Source of the DNA: Actibacterium atlanticum
GTDB lineage: Bacteria; Pseudomonadota; Alphaproteobacteria; Rhodobacterales; Rhodobacteraceae
Reading direction: 5' to 3'
NCBI RefSeq assembly: GCF_000671395.1
Contig: NZ_AQQY01000002.1
Coordinates: 62,001 to 126,000 of the forward strand
Length of the DNA stretch: 64,000 nt
Shown: positions 1 to 8,196 of the stretch, one piece after another
Layout: each line of letters opens with the position of its first letter
Position numbering within the stretch: the first letter of the stretch is position 1
The notes under the pieces: model-generated
Told to the model about the DNA's origin: nothing
Databases searched by the model: none
The model's input: only the letters and a program-made list of their open reading frames with translations
Program-made: the position numbers and the translations under genes

Positions 1-134
1 CATATGATTGGCCATTTTTGGCCAGAACTATCCGGCTTGCGCCGAATTTCGTATCGCAGAGCCGACTGGCGGCGCGCGAAATTCTCCTCCACTTTCCTAG
101 ACGCGTGGGCCGTTGCCCGCGCAGGAAGTTCATA

Positions 135-1133
135 TTACCCGACATCTGCCAGGTTGATCGGTTTACCCTCGGCGACCGAACGGGTTGCGGCTTCGGCCAT
201 GGCCAGTGCAGCGACACCATCGTCAAGGGTTACGGGCAGCGCTTTGCCCCCGTTTACGGCGTCGACGAATGCGCTCCACTCTGCCGCATAAGACGGCATG
301 TAGCGCTCAAGGAAAAAATACGTAGGCTTGGCACCAGTGACGCCCGCGATGGTTGACTTCACCAAGGTGTTCTCGAGCATGTTCTGCGCCTGCAAGAGCC
401 CTTCAGACCCCAACAATTCAACCCGTTGGTCGTACCCGTACACGGCCCGGCGCGAGTTCTTGATGACCGCAACTTTGCCATCCGCATAGGTCATGGTCAC
501 CACGGCGGTGTCCACATCGCCTGCTGCTCCGATTTCCGGATCAACGATCGAGCTGCCGACCGCAGAGATCGTCACCGGAGGAGCCCCCATGATGAAGTTC
601 GCCATGTCAAAGTCATGGATCATCATATCACGGAACAATCCGCCAGAGACCTTAATATAGCTTACGGGCGGCGGCGCTGGGTCGAAGGACGTAATTGACA
701 AAAGCTCTGCCTTGCCGACATCGCCCGCATTCAGTGCGTCTTTCAGCGCGCCAAAGTTGGGGTCAAATCGGCGGTTGAACCCGATCATTACCGGCTTGCC
801 ACTGTCTTCAACGTTAGCTTGGCAGGCGCGGGCGCGCTCAAGGCTCAGGTCAACAGGCTTTTCGCACAATACGGCTTTACCGGCTGCGGCGGCTTGTTCG
901 ATCAGATTTGAATGCGTGTCCGTGGATGTTGCAATCAGAACTGCGCCGATTTCCGGGTCTGCGATGATATCTTCGGTCGCGCGCACCGCACAGCCAAAGG
1001 TCTGTGCCAGCTTCTCTGCGTTTTCCGGGAACACATCCGACACCGCAACGAGTTCACTATCGGGATGTGCCGTGATTGCCTTGGCGTGTACAATTGCAAT
1101 ACGGCCAGCGCCGAGAAGCCCTACCTTCAACAT
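135..1133 (-). CDS. iolG: Inositol 2-dehydrogenase, Gfo/Idh/MocA family
   Basis: A 332-aa NAD-dependent cytosolic dehydrogenase that would oxidise myo-inositol to scyllo-inosose or act on a related polyol. Seen: an N-terminal Rossmann motif GLLGAGRI (residues 5-12), the family motif CEKP (90-93) with the catalytic lysine, GFNRRFDP near 118-125, and the His-Asp pair in MIHDFD (H173, D174). Length is normal for the family. The ATG at 1133 has GGGAGG five bases upstream. It diverges from a LacI-type regulator, with three identical palindromes between them, so it is probably the regulated target. Other Gfo/Idh/MocA enzymes share this fold. The IolG assignment rests on overall motif likeness; the rest of the iol pathway is not in the window. 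Confidence 0.8.
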   Translation of the reverse strand: MLKVGLLGAGRIAIVHAKAITAHPDSELVAVSDVFPENAEKLAQTFGCAVRATEDIIADPEIGAVLIATSTDTHSNLIEQAAAAGKAVLCEKPVDLSLERARACQANVEDSGKPVMIGFNRRFDPNFGALKDALNAGDVGKAELLSITSFDPAPPPVSYIKVSGGLFRDMMIHDFDMANFIMGAPPVTISAVGSSIVDPEIGAAGDVDTAVVTMTYADGKVAVIKNSRRAVYGYDQRVELLGSEGLLQAQNMLENTLVKSTIAGVTGAKPTYFFLERYMPSYAAEWSAFVDAVNGGKALPVTLDDGVAALAMAEAATRSVAEGKPINLADVG

Positions 1134-1183
1134 GAATCCTCCCTTGCCCGATTCTGTGGCTTTTCCAAACTATTACCGCCTTT

Positions 1184-1245
1184 TTGCACGCGCGTGCAAT
1201 CACTTTCTGCACGCGCGTGCAAAAAGGTTGGCGCACGCGCGTGCA
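1184..1245. promoter_or_regulatory. Triple palindromic operator for the LacI-family regulator
   Basis: Three copies of the 12-bp palindrome GCACGCGCGTGC are seen. The first is TTGCACGCGCGTGCAA at 1184-1199, the second lies in 1208-1221 and the third in 1232-1245. Centres are 23 and 24 bp apart, about two helical turns. All lie between the divergent starts of iolG (1133) and the LacI regulator (1288). A symmetric site with a central CG step is typical of LacI-family operators. Binding by the adjacent regulator and autoregulation are inferred. Confidence 0.8.
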
Positions 1246-1287
1246 GAGAGATTGGATTCACGGTGTTTTTCGACTACGGTTCGGGAT

Positions 1288-2322
1288 ATGGAAGATCGAA
1301 CAGACAAGGCCAGCAGTGACAAAGCCACCTATCAGGTGACTGCCGATGATGTGGCAAAACTTGCGGGTGTGTCACGTTGGACGGTGAATCGCGCCTTTAA
1401 AAAGGAAGCGTCCATTTCGGCCAAAACCCGCGAAAAAGTAATGCAGGCGGCCGATACGCTTGGCTACCTTCCTGACTTGCTGGCCGCCAGCCTGGCGTCG
1501 GATCGCAGCAACCTCGTGTGCCTCATGGTTGACGACTTCGCCAACCCGCACAAGCTGGTGATGCTTGAACGTTTGACACGAATCCTGCGGAAACACGGCT
1601 GGGACAGTTTGCTTGTGAACACGGCGAACGACACCGAAACCTCTGCGGCCCTTATGAGTGCGAGCCAGAGGCGTGTTGATGCGGCTGTGGTTATCGGCAT
1701 TCAGTTCAACGACTCTAATCTGGCAACGGCCCAGGGCGCGCGTCGTGTGCGCAAGTTGATCGTCTTTGCGCGTTCATCCGAAAACCCGGATACTATCTCG
1801 GTCTGTTGTGATGATGTGGCGGCGATGGACACGATCACCGACTACGTCATCGAGAGGGGGTATCGGAAACCCCTGTTTCTTGCTGGCCCGCAAACCTCGT
1901 CGGCGCATCTGGGGCGCAAAGAGACTTTCCTTCGCCGTTGGAGCAACGAGTTCGGTCAAACGCCGGATTTTCTTGTCGCGGATAGATACGATGCGCGTTT
2001 GGCCTATGACCTTATCCACGGCACCTTTGTGGATCGCTCTGTTCAAGACCTGCCCGATATCATTGTATGCGAAAATGATGCGCTCGCCATGGGGGCTGTG
2101 GATGCCCTACGGTACGGACTTGGCCTGCGTGTGCCCGAGGATATCGCGGTTACCGGGTTTGATGACATCCCGCAGGTCGACAGCCCGAATTATAAGATCA
2201 CCACCTACCGCCAACCTCTGACGGCGATGGCCGAAGGGCTGGTAGAGATTCTCAGGGGGACTGCCGACAACAGCGCGCTTAACCATTTTCGGGGCCAGCT
2301 TGTGGTCAGGGAAAGCGCCTGA
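1288..2322 (+). CDS. LacI-family transcriptional regulator
   Basis: A 344-aa DNA-binding repressor-type protein. The LacI helix-turn-helix lies at about residues 18-38 (TADDVAKLAGVSRWTVNRAF), followed by the hinge helix and a periplasmic-binding-protein-like sensor domain to the C-terminus (including a GFDDIP motif near the end). The open frame runs upstream to 712, but that part lies antisense to iolG; the ATG at 1288 places the HTH at the usual distance from the N-terminus and was chosen. The gene diverges from iolG over three palindromic operators, so local and autogenous regulation in response to inositol or a related sugar is likely (inference). Confidence 0.85.
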   Translation: MEDRTDKASSDKATYQVTADDVAKLAGVSRWTVNRAFKKEASISAKTREKVMQAADTLGYLPDLLAASLASDRSNLVCLMVDDFANPHKLVMLERLTRILRKHGWDSLLVNTANDTETSAALMSASQRRVDAAVVIGIQFNDSNLATAQGARRVRKLIVFARSSENPDTISVCCDDVAAMDTITDYVIERGYRKPLFLAGPQTSSAHLGRKETFLRRWSNEFGQTPDFLVADRYDARLAYDLIHGTFVDRSVQDLPDIIVCENDALAMGAVDALRYGLGLRVPEDIAVTGFDDIPQVDSPNYKITTYRQPLTAMAEGLVEILRGTADNSALNHFRGQLVVRESA

Positions 2323-2339
2323 AGCGCGGCTTTCGTGCG

Positions 2340-2370
2340 AAAACAGGCGGGAATCTTGTGCCCCCGCCTG
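2340..2370 (-). terminator. Stem-loop between convergent genes
   Basis: Eight-bp arms CAGGCGGG (2344-2351) and CCCGCCTG (2363-2370) with an 11-base loop lie between the LacI stop (2322) and the esterase stop (2397). Read on the minus strand the stem is followed by TTTT, so it suits termination of the esterase transcript. The T-run is short, so strength is uncertain. Confidence 0.5.
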
Positions 2371-2396
2371 CTGAATTGGATGATGGTGGACGGTGT

Positions 2397-3605
2397 TCAG
2401 GCGGCCTTGCCCTGAACGGCGGCATTGTAGAGCGCGGTTTCAAAATCCATGTATCCGGGGAAAGACACCGGATCGCCAAAGGGCACGATCTGGGTCGCCC
2501 AATAGCCACCAACCCCGTTCTTGCGATCAATCCAATAGAATGAATTGGCAAGCCCGGCCCAGCCGATGGCCCCCGCCGGGCGTCCTGTTGGGGCTTGTTC
2601 ATGGTTGACCATGAACGTGTAACTCCAGCCCTTTGGATCCCCGGGGAAGAATTCAGCGTCATGTGATAGCTCGGGGATCACACCGGTTAGCATGCCGACC
2701 TTCTGATGCGCCTCCAGCCCGTCCTGAACAGCCCAGGCCACGGTTTCCGGTTTCAGCACCTGCCCGTGAAGCCCGGCCCCGTCATTGAGCCACATGCGAA
2801 TAAACTTCATATATTCGGGGATCGTTGCATAAAGCCCATGGCCGCCAAAATCGACCTCGGGGTCGTCAGGCAAGGCAAAGTCATCCATCGGTGCCAAAGC
2901 GCCCGATGTGTCGCGCGCATGCATGGTGGCGGTGCGGGTTTTCATCGCTTGGGTGCGGGTAAAACCTATCTCGTCCATGCCAAGCGGATCGAATATCCGT
3001 TCGCGCATCACCGCGCCCAGTCTTTTGCCGCGAATGCCTTCGACCACCTGGCCAACCCAATCCACATTGGTGCCATATTCCCATTTGGCACCCGGATCGA
3101 ACAGCAGCGGTGTTTCCAGCGCGGCCCGCGAACTGGTCAGCACGCTGGGTTGTTCAAAATCTTCGGCCAGACGTTTGTAGGTTTCGCTGAAAAAGTCATA
3201 GCCAAAGCCGCCCGTGTGCAGCATGAGTTGCCGGGTCGTGACATCGGATTTGGGCGCGCGCAGGATCGGCTGGCCCGCGTCATCAAACCCGTCGATCACC
3301 TGCAATTCGCCGATCGCGGGCGCATAGGTTTTGGCCGGGGCATCCAGATCCAGCAGGCCCTCCTCGACACATTGCAAAGCGGTGGTGCCAGTGATTGCTT
3401 TCGTGGTGGAAAAGATTGCGAAGACGGTGTCTTCGGACATCGGGGTATCGCCACCAAACCGGCGCTGACCTGCGGCGCCTGAATAGATATCGCCGTCACG
3501 ATCAGTGACCATGGCCACCACGCCGGGCACCCGGTCTGAGCCTTCGTCATTGCCGCTTGCAACCCTGCCAAGTACCGCATCGAGCGTTGAATTGAGATCT
3601 GTCAT
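2397..3605 (-). CDS. Serine hydrolase, class C beta-lactamase fold (family VIII esterase-like)
   Basis: A 402-aa hydrolase. The nucleophile motif S-T-T-K is at residues 66-69, a candidate catalytic tyrosine is in YGTN (177-180), and an HTGG motif lies at 130-133; a GWAG segment sits near the C-terminus. This pattern fits the beta-lactamase (PF00144) family, which includes class C enzymes and family VIII carboxylesterases. No signal peptide is visible, which favours an intracellular esterase over an antibiotic-resistance enzyme. The ATG at 3605 was chosen because GGGAGG lies five bases upstream; an earlier in-frame start would add six residues. A perfect 11-bp inverted repeat abuts the ribosome-binding site. 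An AraC-type regulator lies 100 bp upstream on the same strand. Confidence 0.75.
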   Translation of the reverse strand: MTDLNSTLDAVLGRVASGNDEGSDRVPGVVAMVTDRDGDIYSGAAGQRRFGGDTPMSEDTVFAIFSTTKAITGTTALQCVEEGLLDLDAPAKTYAPAIGELQVIDGFDDAGQPILRAPKSDVTTRQLMLHTGGFGYDFFSETYKRLAEDFEQPSVLTSSRAALETPLLFDPGAKWEYGTNVDWVGQVVEGIRGKRLGAVMRERIFDPLGMDEIGFTRTQAMKTRTATMHARDTSGALAPMDDFALPDDPEVDFGGHGLYATIPEYMKFIRMWLNDGAGLHGQVLKPETVAWAVQDGLEAHQKVGMLTGVIPELSHDAEFFPGDPKGWSYTFMVNHEQAPTGRPAGAIGWAGLANSFYWIDRKNGVGGYWATQIVPFGDPVSFPGYMDFETALYNAAVQGKAA

Positions 3606-3614
3606 GGTTTCCTC

Positions 3615-3642
3615 CCTTGCCAAACAGATTGGTTTGGCAAGG
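3615..3642 (-). promoter_or_regulatory. Perfect 11-bp inverted repeat touching the esterase ribosome-binding site
   Basis: CCTTGCCAAAC (3615-3625) and GTTTGGCAAGG (3632-3642) are exact reverse complements separated by six bases. On the minus strand the repeat ends directly at the GAGG of the Shine-Dalgarno sequence for the gene starting at 3605. It could be a repressor operator or a 5' UTR hairpin affecting translation. No binding protein is known from the sequence; the AraC gene next door is one candidate. Confidence 0.6.
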
Positions 3643-3705
3643 TGGGGGATGACGCCCGCCTGCGCTATTCGATCACGGAAGTCTTTGTTCGAAACCGGAA
3701 GAAAA

Positions 3706-4722
3706 CTAGCTCAACCGGCGTCTGCGACGCAGGGTCTGTGATGGGTTTTCCCCGAACCGCTGGCGATAAATCCGGGACATGGCGCCGAAGTTCACATAGT
3801 TCCATTCGGCGGCGATCTGCGTCACGGTGGCGTTTTCAGGGGCGTTCAGCAACTCCGCGTGCAAGCCGTCGAGCCTGCGGTCGCGCAGAAACTCGCGTGG
3901 TGAAATCCCGCGATATTTGCGAAATCCGCCTGAAAGGGTCCGCGCCGATACGCCGACCCCTTGAGCCACCTCACCGATGGTGGGGGCGTTCTGGGCGTCA
4001 TTCGCCATGATTTCTTCGGCACGGCGCACGTAATAGGGGGCCGCGCCGCGTGCGCCATCGGTGAGTGATATCCCCGCGCCTTGCGCCCAGGCCTGCAGAA
4101 GATCAACGCACAGCAGCTCTTCCAGATGGCGTGCCATCGCTGTGTCGCCTGCAACTTGGGCGCTTTGATCAATGCATTGCGCCACATAGGCCAGCAGCGC
4201 TTGCCAGCGCGATCCGCCGCCGCCAAAGGCAATACGTTTAGTCCACAGCCCGTCATCGGGAACAAAGCCAAACCAGCGTTGCGCGATTTCAGCAAGGACA
4301 TCGTGCGGGATGGTGCAGTTTAGCTGAAGATGCTGCGCGTCGCCCTCAAGCCAGTAATCTGTTCGGCTGCAATCCACGACGAAACTGTCGCCGGCGGCGG
4401 TCACCGCATCGCTTTGCGCGTTTTGTTTGTGTCGCAAGGCCCCGCGCAGGGTATTTAGCACCAGAACATTCCCCGCTTCGGGGTCAAATTCAGTCAGGCG
4501 GATCGGAACCCCGTAAGAGAACCGCGATAGGGTCACGCGCCCTACCTGCGCTTGTCGCATGGTCGCATCAGGTTTCAGCAGCTTTCCAATCGGTCGCACC
4601 CGATAGGGCATATAAACCTGGCTGCAAAATTCCTGAACTTCGTCCCAGTCATCGGACGCAGTGGGGCCGGCCTGTTCAATGGCACGGCCCTGCATGTCTC
4701 GCAGTAAGGCCTGTTCAAGCAC
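3706..4722 (-). CDS. AraC-family transcriptional regulator
   Basis: A 338-aa regulator with an N-terminal ligand-binding region and a C-terminal AraC double helix-turn-helix. The recognisable C-terminal part runs from about residue 235 and includes [20 protein letters not shown], then [16 protein letters not shown] and a final segment ending in [14 protein letters not shown]. The start is GTG at 4722, preceded by GGGAGGAGGTG, a very strong ribosome-binding site. It lies upstream of the beta-lactamase-fold hydrolase on the same strand and may regulate it (inference). The ligand is unknown. Confidence 0.85.
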   Translation of the reverse strand: MLEQALLRDMQGRAIEQAGPTASDDWDEVQEFCSQVYMPYRVRPIGKLLKPDATMRQAQVGRVTLSRFSYGVPIRLTEFDPEAGNVLVLNTLRGALRHKQNAQSDAVTAAGDSFVVDCSRTDYWLEGDAQHLQLNCTIPHDVLAEIAQRWFGFVPDDGLWTKRIAFGGGGSRWQALLAYVAQCIDQSAQVAGDTAMARHLEELLCVDLLQAWAQGAGISLTDGARGAAPYYVRRAEEIMANDAQNAPTIGEVAQGVGVSARTLSGGFRKYRGISPREFLRDRRLDGLHAELLNAPENATVTQIAAEWNYVNFGAMSRIYRQRFGENPSQTLRRRRRLS

Positions 4723-4849
4723 GGCGCACCTCCTCCCAGTAGACAGCGCCAGCCCTGAGGATAACCTGATTTGAACGTTTGCAGCAAGTTTTTGCGGTTG
4801 CGATGACGTGCCCGGCTGGCAGCGGCCGGTGGTCCATTCGCTGGGTAGC

Positions 4850-6217
4850 CTATTTGGCGCGGGGCAGGCGCAGTGTCACGCTGGCGCCTTTGTCGACCCG
4901 GTTGATGACCAAAGAGCCATCGTGGCGTTCCGCAACAGAGACGACAATCGCCAGACCAAGGCCGCTGCCTTCTGACGGTTCGACCTGTGAAAAGCGGCCC
5001 AGAGCCAGCGCGCTGTCTTCGGGCGATAGTCCCTTCCCATCATCCATGACTGTGACCATTGCGGTTGTGTCATCCGGGTGCAGGTCGACGGTTATGGAGG
5101 TCAAGTCCGGGCCGCCATGTTTAAGCGCATTGTCGATCAGATTCTTGATCGCTTCAGCGATGAACAGCCGGTCCCCGTGGATATCGACGGGATGCTCCGG
5201 GGCAATCAGTTCGAAGTCGATGTTGTGTCGCAGCACGCTTGGCCCGGCCTCGGCGCAGATGGTCCGAAGCTCTTGCGTCAGGTCAAAGGTTTCGGTGTGA
5301 CCGTCTGGCATGGGTTGGCGCAGCCGGTCCATTGACAGCAACTGATCGGCGACGCGGGCGGAGTTCCGCGCGGCGGCGACCAATTCGTCGATCCGCTGAT
5401 CGCGCTGGGCCGGGGTCGGCGAGTCCTGCAGGGCTTCGGCCATGGATTGGACCGCAGCGGCCGGATTGCGCAACTGATGCGCGGCGTTCGAAATGAACAC
5501 CTGATGCGCGGCAATACTGTCTTCGACCTTGGCGAACAGCCGGTTCAGTGTTTCCACGATCCCCTGTGCTTCGATCGGAATGGCGCGTTTGATTTGGCTT
5601 AGATCGTTCGGTGACCGGATCGCGATGGCCTGTTGCAGATCAAGCAAGGGGCGCAGCCCCAATGCAACCCCGAACCACACCACAAGCGCCAGCGTGAAAA
5701 GCAGAACACCGATCAAACCGGCAGCGCGCAAGGCAAGCTCGGCGGCGAACCGGCTTCGATCAGAAATGCGTTGCCACACTGTTACCGTGGCATTGCCCGT
5801 CACGCCGTCGATGGCCACGCGTTCGACAATTCGCAACACGCGCACCGTTTCGCCCCGGTACTGTGCTTCGAAATAGACCGGTGCGTGAATATCTGCGCGG
5901 TTGGTGACGGTCCCGGCAGGCGGATAGGCATAGCCTGTCACATAGATCCCGCCCGGACCGGTCGCATGATAGAAAACCTCGCCGCCGGTGGCGTCGCTGA
6001 TCAGGTCACTGGTCGTGGGCGAAAGCGCATCCCCGCCCGAAATCGCCACATCACGGGAAATGGCAAGCGCGGCGGACAAAAGCGAGCGGTCGAACAGCTC
6101 TTCTGCGGTCGTCTGCGCCACGGTAAAGCGCCAGTATCCAAGCAGCAGCGCCATCAATAGCAAAGGGGTCAGGATCAGGACGAACAATCTTTGCCGCAGC
6201 GAGTAAACATTGTTCAT
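4850..6217 (-). CDS. tctE: Sensor histidine kinase, TctE-like
   Basis: A 455-aa inner-membrane sensor. It has two membrane segments (about 11-28 and 165-187) enclosing a periplasmic sensor domain, a HAMP-like linker, the phosphoacceptor H247 in AAHQLRNP, an N-box NLIDNALKHG, and ATP-lid motifs DDGKGL and GSGLGLAIV. It overlaps the response-regulator gene by four bases (ATGA) and lies downstream of it. The pair diverges from the tctC-tctA operon, so by analogy with TctD/TctE it should sense extracellular tricarboxylates and induce the transporter. Specificity is inferred from position. Confidence 0.85.
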   Translation of the reverse strand: MNNVYSLRQRLFVLILTPLLLMALLLGYWRFTVAQTTAEELFDRSLLSAALAISRDVAISGGDALSPTTSDLISDATGGEVFYHATGPGGIYVTGYAYPPAGTVTNRADIHAPVYFEAQYRGETVRVLRIVERVAIDGVTGNATVTVWQRISDRSRFAAELALRAAGLIGVLLFTLALVVWFGVALGLRPLLDLQQAIAIRSPNDLSQIKRAIPIEAQGIVETLNRLFAKVEDSIAAHQVFISNAAHQLRNPAAAVQSMAEALQDSPTPAQRDQRIDELVAAARNSARVADQLLSMDRLRQPMPDGHTETFDLTQELRTICAEAGPSVLRHNIDFELIAPEHPVDIHGDRLFIAEAIKNLIDNALKHGGPDLTSITVDLHPDDTTAMVTVMDDGKGLSPEDSALALGRFSQVEPSEGSGLGLAIVVSVAERHDGSLVINRVDKGASVTLRLPRAK

Positions 6218-6885
6218 GCCGGGGTTTCTTCCAGCATATACCCAAGCCCGCGCGCGGTTTTGATGACCACCCCATGTTCGGCCAGGCGGCGGCGCAGGCG
6301 CGACACCAAGGGTTCGACCGCCGTGTCATCAACATCTGCGCCAATCCCGTAGACGTGATCTGTCAACGCCGGTTTTGACACCAGCCGACCGCGTCGATCC
6401 AACAGGCATTCCAGCACGGCCAGCTCTTTGCGGGGAATGTCCAGCCGCTCTCCACAGGCGGTGACCTGTCGGGCGGTGCGGTCAAACGTGACAACGCCGA
6501 TGGTTTCCTTTGCCCCGAATTCCAGGTTCTTGCGGCGCGACAGCGCGCGGATTCGGGCCTCCAGTTCATCCATCTCGAAAGGTTTGACCAAATAGTCGTC
6601 GGCGCCCAGATCAAGCCCGGCGACTCGGTCGCTGGTTTCGCTGCGTGCTGTCAGCAGAATGACGGGGCAATTGTCGCCTCGCGCCCGCAGATTTTGCAGA
6701 ATTTCAAGGCCGCTTTTTCCGGGCAGATTGATATCCAACACAACAAGATCGCCACCTTCCTGAGCCAAAAATGCATCGGCTTCGTCGCCGCTGGTCAGCA
6801 CATCTGCTGCATGGCCACGGTCACGCAGACGATAGGAAATCGCTTTAGCGAGCGTTTCATTGTCTTCGACGATGACGATACGCAT
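6214..6885 (-). CDS. tctD: OmpR-family response regulator, TctD-like
   Basis: A 223-aa two-domain regulator. The receiver domain has an acidic pocket (VEDN), phosphoacceptor D51 in VVLDINLPGKSG and the conserved lysine in LVKPFEMDEL. The C-terminal winged helix covers about residues 125-220. The ATG at 6885 was chosen over a TTG five codons upstream because the mature start MRIVIVEDNE aligns with the family. It is the first gene of the tctDE pair and divergent from tctC, so it probably activates the 7023-13330 operon from the 137-bp gap. Confidence 0.85.
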   Translation of the reverse strand: MRIVIVEDNETLAKAISYRLRDRGHAADVLTSGDEADAFLAQEGGDLVVLDINLPGKSGLEILQNLRARGDNCPVILLTARSETSDRVAGLDLGADDYLVKPFEMDELEARIRALSRRKNLEFGAKETIGVVTFDRTARQVTACGERLDIPRKELAVLECLLDRRGRLVSKPALTDHVYGIGADVDDTAVEPLVSRLRRRLAEHGVVIKTARGLGYMLEETPA

Positions 6886-6941
6886 TTTTTGGTTCCGCAA
6901 GGTTCACGCAAGGTTGGCCTCTCATGATCCGCAGATCTTAA

Positions 6942-6956
6942 GGGGAATCAATCCCC
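6942..6956. promoter_or_regulatory. Candidate TctD operator
   Basis: The short inverted repeat GGGGA-ATCAA-TCCCC lies in the 137-bp gap between divergent tctD (start 6885) and tctC (start 7023). Location suits a response-regulator or autoregulatory site. Five-bp arms can arise by chance, so confidence is low. Confidence 0.3.
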
Positions 6957-7022
6957 GTATTTGGTCAGACACTGTCGCCTTGGAGGAGATGCTGTGTTTG
7001 ACTGGTCATTAGGGAGGAATAC

Positions 7023-8114
7023 ATGACCATTTCCAAATTCACGCGCCGTGCTGTTGTTGGCCTGATTGCCGCTGCCGGTATTGCCGCGCCCGCCGCCGCT
7101 GCCGAGGTTGATTTCTCGGGCAAGACCATTGAATGGGTGATCCCGTTCTCGGAAACCGGTGGTTCGGCCAAATGGGCCAACTTCTTCGCACCGCTGCTAT
7201 CCGAAGAGCTGCCCGGCAACCCCACTGTTGTTGTAAAGTTCATGCCCGGTGCAGGGTCGACCAAGGGCGCCAACTGGTTCCAGGAACAAGAGCACGAAGA
7301 TGGCACCTTGCTGTTTGGCTCGTCGGGGTCCACCCAGTTCCCGTATCTGCTGGGCGATCCGCGCGTACGCTATGAGTACAATGACTGGAACGCTGTGATG
7401 GCGTCGGGCACCGGTGGTGTGGCCTATCTGAACGCCGAAGACGGCGCGAAGTTTGATGGCTCGGCCAATGCGCTGAAAGACACCGACTTTATCTATGGCT
7501 CGCAGGGCGCGACCCGTCTTGATCTGGTGCCGCTGCTGGCCTGGGAAATGCTGGGCATGAATGTCGAGCCGGTGTTTGGCATCAAAGGCCGTGGCGATGG
7601 CCGCCTGATGTTTGAGCGCGGCGAAGCCAACATCGATTATCAGACCTCGTCGGGCTACCTGAAGGGTTCGGCCGACATGGTCGAAGCTGGCACCGCTGTT
7701 CCTATGATGACCTGGGGTGCGCTGGACGCCGATGGCAACATCGTGCGCGACCCGACTTTCCCCGAAATTGCGACCTTCAAAGAGGTCTGCGAAGCGACGG
7801 ATGGTTGCGAAACCTCGGGTGAAGCATGGGATGCCTGGAAAGCCTTCTTCATCTCGGGTTTCCCGGTGCAGAAACTGGCCTTCCTGCCCGCAGGTACACC
7901 GCAGGACGTAATCGATACCTACACCGCCGCGTTTGAAGCTGTGCGCAGCCGTCCGGATTTCCCCGAAATCTCTTCGAAGCGCGTTGGCAAATACGATGTC
8001 TTTGTCGGTGAAGGCGCCCAGACTGCTTTGGGCACCGCGACCAACGTACCTGACGAAGCAAAAGCATTCGTCGTGACCTGGCTCAAAGAAGCCTACGGCG
8101 TTGAACTGAAGTAA
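7023..8114 (+). CDS. tctC: Tripartite tricarboxylate transporter substrate-binding protein
   Basis: A 363-aa periplasmic solute receptor of the TctC (Bug) family. The signal peptide spans about residues 1-27 with cleavage after an Ala-rich run (APAAAA, then EVDF). The mature N-terminus (FSGKTIEWVIPFSETGG) matches the family start, where the pyrrole of substrate carboxylates contacts the first beta-strand loop, and VVKFMPGAGSTKGANW is the second typical segment. AGGGAGGA lies upstream of the ATG. First gene of the operon feeding TctA. The ligand is predicted to be a C5-C6 tricarboxylate from the tcuAB neighbours (inference). Confidence 0.88.
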   Translation: MTISKFTRRAVVGLIAAAGIAAPAAAAEVDFSGKTIEWVIPFSETGGSAKWANFFAPLLSEELPGNPTVVVKFMPGAGSTKGANWFQEQEHEDGTLLFGSSGSTQFPYLLGDPRVRYEYNDWNAVMASGTGGVAYLNAEDGAKFDGSANALKDTDFIYGSQGATRLDLVPLLAWEMLGMNVEPVFGIKGRGDGRLMFERGEANIDYQTSSGYLKGSADMVEAGTAVPMMTWGALDADGNIVRDPTFPEIATFKEVCEATDGCETSGEAWDAWKAFFISGFPVQKLAFLPAGTPQDVIDTYTAAFEAVRSRPDFPEISSKRVGKYDVFVGEGAQTALGTATNVPDEAKAFVVTWLKEAYGVELK

Positions 8115-8129
8115 CACCAGTTCTAACTC

Positions 8130-8159
8130 GGCGCGCCTTTGCTCTCCCAGAGGCGCGCC
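8130..8159 (+). terminator. Intercistronic stem-loop between tctC and tctA
   Basis: Nine-bp arms GGCGCGCCT (8130-8138) and AGGCGCGCC (8151-8159) with a 12-base loop. No strong T-run follows. Such a structure after a binding-protein gene usually protects or attenuates the mRNA so the receptor is made in excess over the permease; that role is inferred. Confidence 0.6.
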
Positions 8160-8196
8160 ACTTTCCAACTTAAAAATCTAACTGAAAGCGAGTCCT

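Noticed and set aside
9-24. TGGCCA-TTTT-TGGCCA at the window edge as an operator
   Set aside because: Each half is itself a 6-bp palindrome and no start is near; no support for function.
712-1287. Open frame extending upstream of the LacI gene through iolG
   Set aside because: It is antisense to iolG and adds no recognisable domain; the ATG at 1288 places the HTH correctly.
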